A stretch of DNA of 18,190 nt, taken from positions 1 through 18,190 of the forward strand of contig SFKY01000084.1 of the NCBI GenBank assembly GCA_004554665.1, read 5' to 3'. The stretch is from Bacteroidales bacterium. GTDB lineage: Bacteria > Bacteroidota > Bacteroidia > Bacteroidales > Bacteroidaceae. Positions within the stretch are counted from its first letter, which is position 1. Each line of letters opens with the position of its first letter. This document shows positions 15,330 to 18,190 of this stretch, one piece after another. The position numbers and the translations under genes are program-made. The notes under the pieces are model-generated. The model did not search any database. It had not been told where the DNA came from and saw only the letters and a list, made by a program, of their open reading frames with translations.

Positions 15330-16553
15330 ATGAAAGATATTAAATATATAATCATAGCATGTGTCTGCGCGCTCTTCGCATCATGTATGGGAAGTGACTA
15401 CGCAGAACCAGAGACGTATCTGCCGCCCTATGGCAACAACCAGATACCCGAGACCAACGTGGTGACAATTGCCGCGCTCAAAAGTGATGCAAGGTTTGTC
15501 AATGTCATCAAGAATGGTGCATTCAAGGTGGTGACCGATGACATAAAAATCAAAGGCCGCGTGACGGGCAACGACATTCAGGGTAACCTGTACAACGAGT
15601 TTTCCATCGACGATGGCACCGGCGCGATTCTGGTCTGTGTGAACCAAGGTGGCCTGTACGGCTATCTGCCCATTGGTCAGGAAATACTGATTGATTTGAA
15701 GGGAATGGCAATCGGAAGCTATCGGCAGCAGCCTGAGATTGGTGGTGTGTACACCAATCCCAGCACCGGCGCACAGTCGGTAGGCCGCATGTCACGTCAG
15801 GAATGGGCCAGCCACTATAAACTGACAGGTGCAGCCGACCCATCGCAGATAGTTCCGGAAGAGTTTGATGTGACCAAGATTAGTGATGCCACTTACTTGG
15901 CCGAGAAGGCAGGTAAGCTGATGACCATCAAAGGGGTACAGATAGCCGAAGCCAACGGCACCAGCGTATTCGCGCCAGACGATGGCAGCGTGACACTTAC
16001 CTCCAACTGCGCCAACCGCACCCTCAAGGGACTGAGCAGCAACAACATCGTGCTCAGAACCAGCACCTACGCCGACTTTGCCAACGAGGTGATGCCCACG
16101 GAGAAGGTCAATATCACTGGTATCTTCACCCGATTCGGCACTACATGGCAGATTCTGCTCCGCTCAACCGATGATATCGAGGTGGCAGACCCATTTGCAG
16201 GTATTGCCGGAAGCGGTGAGGGAACTGAGGCATCGCCGCTGGACGTAACCCGCGCCCTCGACATGATCAACAAGGGTGCTTACGATGCCGCTACAGAGTA
16301 TTATGTATCGGGTATTATCTCCAGTATCAAGGAGGTGAGCCCCTCGTATGGCAACGCTACCTACAATATATCCGTAGACGGTAAGGACGAGAATACCATC
16401 ACTGTATTCCGTGGGAAATACCTTAACGGTGAGAAATTCACTGCCGAAGACCAGATTAAGGTTGGGCAAAAGGTAGTCATACTCGGCACACTCACCCTCT
16501 ATAGCAGCACGCCGGAAATCAATGCCGGCAACAGTATCATTTCTATCAAATAA
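15330..16553 (+). CDS. DUF5689 lipoprotein with C-terminal OB-like domain
   Basis: A 407-residue surface lipoprotein. The signal II peptide ends in lipobox FASC with Cys19. Residues about 40-285 match the Bacteroidota DUF5689 layout: TIAALKSDA near 46-54, then DIKIKGRVTGNDIQGNLYNE (71-90), FSIDDGTGAILV (91-102), an OB-like strand set around GLYGYLPIGQE, the RMSRQEW segment, and GVQIAEANG...FTRFGTTWQILLRS. A second domain at about 298-407 (GTEASPLDVTRAL ... VSGIISSIKEV ... YGNATYNISVDG ... KVGQKVVILGTL) is a copy of the repeat found in the next gene. OB-like folds bind oligonucleotides or sugars. It starts 12 nt after the receptor stop and ends 33 nt before the next lipoprotein, so the three are one operon. 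A SusD-like partner role is an inference. Confidence 0.85.
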   Translation: MKDIKYIIIACVCALFASCMGSDYAEPETYLPPYGNNQIPETNVVTIAALKSDARFVNVIKNGAFKVVTDDIKIKGRVTGNDIQGNLYNEFSIDDGTGAILVCVNQGGLYGYLPIGQEILIDLKGMAIGSYRQQPEIGGVYTNPSTGAQSVGRMSRQEWASHYKLTGAADPSQIVPEEFDVTKISDATYLAEKAGKLMTIKGVQIAEANGTSVFAPDDGSVTLTSNCANRTLKGLSSNNIVLRTSTYADFANEVMPTEKVNITGIFTRFGTTWQILLRSTDDIEVADPFAGIAGSGEGTEASPLDVTRALDMINKGAYDAATEYYVSGIISSIKEVSPSYGNATYNISVDGKDENTITVFRGKYLNGEKFTAEDQIKVGQKVVILGTLTLYSSTPEINAGNSIISIK

Positions 16554-16586
16554 ATCATCATCCAGTAAATAAAAAAGAAATAAGAT

Positions 16587-18190
16587 ATGAAACAGTTAGT
16601 TTATTCATTGCTTGTTTTGGCCGCAATGGCCTTTACATTCAGCAGTTGTGAAGACGTGCCCATGCCGTACGGTTGGCCCAACGCCACACCCGAAACGCCG
16701 GCTGACAACCTTCCACAAGAGGGCGAAGGAACCTTCGAGTCACCCTATAATGTGGCCAAGGCAAATGCCATCATTGCTTCCGGCGACTACGATGGCGATG
16801 CTACAGTATATGTAAAAGGTATCATCACACAGATAGAAGATGGTCTCCCCAACTCTTATGGCAATGCCACCTACTTCATATCAGATGATGCGGCGGGCAC
16901 CAACAAGCTCGAAGTGTATCGCGGATATGGCTTTGGCGGTGCCAAAATCACTGCTGCAGACGACATCAAAGTGGGTGACGAGGTCATTGTAGAGGGTAAA
17001 CTCATCAACTATAGCGGAACTTACGAGATTACACAGGGCAGCAAGATTGTCTATCAGAATGGTAAGAGCTCGATAGGTGGCGGCACGCCCGAGGGCGATG
17101 GCACCAAGGAGAATCCATACAACAGCGTGGCCGCCAACCAGTTGGCTGCTTCGCTTGCAAGTGGTGCCAACTCAGAGGAAGTATATATCAAGGGAAAAGT
17201 GGTCAGCGTGAAAGAGCAGTTTGGCACACAGTATGGCAACGCCACATTCTACATTTCTGACGATGGAACTGAAGAAGGCCAGTTCTATGTATTCCGCACC
17301 CTCTATCTGGGTAATGCCAAATACACAGAGGGCGACTTGCTCAAAGTAGGCGACGAAGTAATTATCTGTGGTATTATCACCAACTATATGGGCAACACCC
17401 CCGAGACGGTGGCCGGCAATAGCTATCTTTACTCGCTCAACGGCAAGACCACAACAGGTGGCGGCACCGAGACGGGTGGTGCTACTGGCGACGGCTCGAA
17501 AGAGAATCCCTTCAACAGTATTGCAGCCACTAAGTATGCTGAGGAGTTAGGTGCTGGCAACACATCGGAGGCAGACTACTACATCAAGGGAAAAATCTCC
17601 AACATCAAGTTCAATTATGACGCAGAACACGGTACTGCCACCTTCTCTATCTCTGATGATGGCACCACCGAGAACCAATTCCTTATCTACGGTGCTTACT
17701 ATCTGGACAACAAGGCATACACCGAGGGTGACCTGCTTAACCTTGGCGACGAGGTAGTAATCTGCGGTAAGATCACCAACTACAACGGTACCTGTGAGAC
17801 CGCCTCAAAGAAAGCCTACCTCTACTCTTGGAAAAAGGGAGAAGGCGGCAGTGGCGAAAGTGGAGACACTGGTGAGAGCCAAGAGGTAAAAGCAGGAGAC
17901 CTTTGCAGCACCAACGCCACATCTGTAGGAACCGTTACGGTTTCGGGAACCACATTCAAGTTTGACAAAGGAACCAATTCCAGCAACGATCCCAAGTACT
18001 ATACAGCCGGAAGCGGTACCATACGTATGTATCCAGGTAACACCGTCACAATCGATGCAGGCAGCAAAAAGATTGCAAGTGTCACTGCCACATGCGACAG
18101 CTACAATGGCACGGATTATACAGCAGAAGGAAAGGTGACATGTGAACCAGGTACGGCCACATTGTCAAGTCTTGTCTACACATTCAGCGG
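16587..18190 (+). CDS. Multi-OB-repeat surface lipoprotein (3' truncated)
   Basis: An open frame from ATG 16587 to the window end, 534 codons with no stop, so the C-terminus is outside. The signal II peptide has lipobox FSSC with Cys21, followed by Glu-Asp as in many Bacteroidota surface-exposed lipoproteins. Three tandem repeats follow at about 48-159, 172-287 and 303-416. Each runs G-[TS]-x-E-[SN]-P-[YF]-N ... Y-[VI]-K-G-[IK] ... [YH]-G-[NT]-A-T-[FY] ... ISDD ... [DL].VGDEV.[IV].GK[LI].NY, joined by Gly/Glu/Thr-rich linkers. Residues from about 436 form another beta-domain (TIRMYPGNTVTIDAGSKKIA) not related to the repeats. The repeat type equals the last domain of the preceding lipoprotein. 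OB-like binding of nucleic acid or glycan is inferred only; the enzyme, if any, could lie downstream. Confidence 0.88.
   Translation, partial: MKQLVYSLLVLAAMAFTFSSCEDVPMPYGWPNATPETPADNLPQEGEGTFESPYNVAKANAIIASGDYDGDATVYVKGIITQIEDGLPNSYGNATYFISDDAAGTNKLEVYRGYGFGGAKITAADDIKVGDEVIVEGKLINYSGTYEITQGSKIVYQNGKSSIGGGTPEGDGTKENPYNSVAANQLAASLASGANSEEVYIKGKVVSVKEQFGTQYGNATFYISDDGTEEGQFYVFRTLYLGNAKYTEGDLLKVGDEVIICGIITNYMGNTPETVAGNSYLYSLNGKTTTGGGTETGGATGDGSKENPFNSIAATKYAEELGAGNTSEADYYIKGKISNIKFNYDAEHGTATFSISDDGTTENQFLIYGAYYLDNKAYTEGDLLNLGDEVVICGKITNYNGTCETASKKAYLYSWKKGEGGSGESGDTGESQEVKAGDLCSTNATSVGTVTVSGTTFKFDKGTNSSNDPKYYTAGSGTIRMYPGNTVTIDAGSKKIASVTATCDSYNGTDYTAEGKVTCEPGTATLSSLVYTFS
16729..17830 (+). repeat. 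Three diverged OB-like domain repeats within the lipoprotein
   Basis: Protein-level repeats of about 112 residues cover codons 48-416. Shared landmarks are ISDD, YGNAT or HGTAT, and VGDEVI or LGDEVV. Copies 2 and 3 resemble each other more than copy 1 (YTEGDLL in both, absent from copy 1), and copy 1 is closer to the domain in the upstream lipoprotein, with VYRG or VFRG and ADDIKVG or AEDQIKVG. Confidence 0.85.

Overview
The window looks like a chromosomal segment of a Bacteroidota bacterium, most likely a Bacteroidales/Prevotella-like gut or oral species. The evidence is the family content (a DUF4494 protein, a DUF5689 lipoprotein, a TonB-dependent-receptor-like barrel, Bacteroidota-type lipoproteins) and several copies of the Bacteroidota promoter pattern (TTTG, about 19 nt, TAnnTTTG). 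No tRNA, rRNA, CRISPR array, transposase or phage gene was seen. All intergenic gaps are under 300 bases.

Left part (1-6772): the 3' end of a secreted, Tyr/Trp-rich protein on + runs to 662 and meets, across a 15-bp hairpin, two tandem minus-strand AMP-forming acyl-CoA ligase paralogues (788-2446 and 2522-4192) with their own promoter at 4216-4246. Upstream of these, also on minus, are a LolC/LolE-like FtsX permease (4314-5561) and a class I/II PLP aminotransferase (5567-6772), 5 nt apart and probably one operon.

Middle part (6773-10269): a nearly symmetric divergent promoter region (6796-6860) drives the aminotransferase operon leftward and a DUF4494-yggS pair rightward; the pair overlaps by one base. 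Next come a C-rich, hairpin-rich gap, a small winged-helix protein (8353-8559), a compact repeat island of three 22-bp tandem units inside 18-bp inverted arms (8619-8714), a minus-strand histidine phosphatase, and a DUF308/HdeD-like six-helix membrane protein.

Right part (10270-18190): a tight minus-strand operon encodes a secreted endonuclease/exonuclease/phosphatase-fold enzyme, a uracil-DNA-glycosylase-superfamily protein and uridine kinase, ending in a strong intrinsic terminator. Divergent from it is a plus-strand operon of a TonB-dependent-receptor-like barrel, a DUF5689 lipoprotein carrying a C-terminal OB-like domain, and a long lipoprotein with three more copies of that domain that runs off the window end. 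This last gene is open for 534 codons with no stop.

The best candidate for an under-described system is this divergent locus. A secreted nuclease-fold enzyme, OB-like-repeat surface lipoproteins and an outer-membrane barrel, next to uridine kinase, suggest capture and use of extracellular nucleic acid or another phosphate-ester ligand. That function is inferred from context and is not shown by the sequence.
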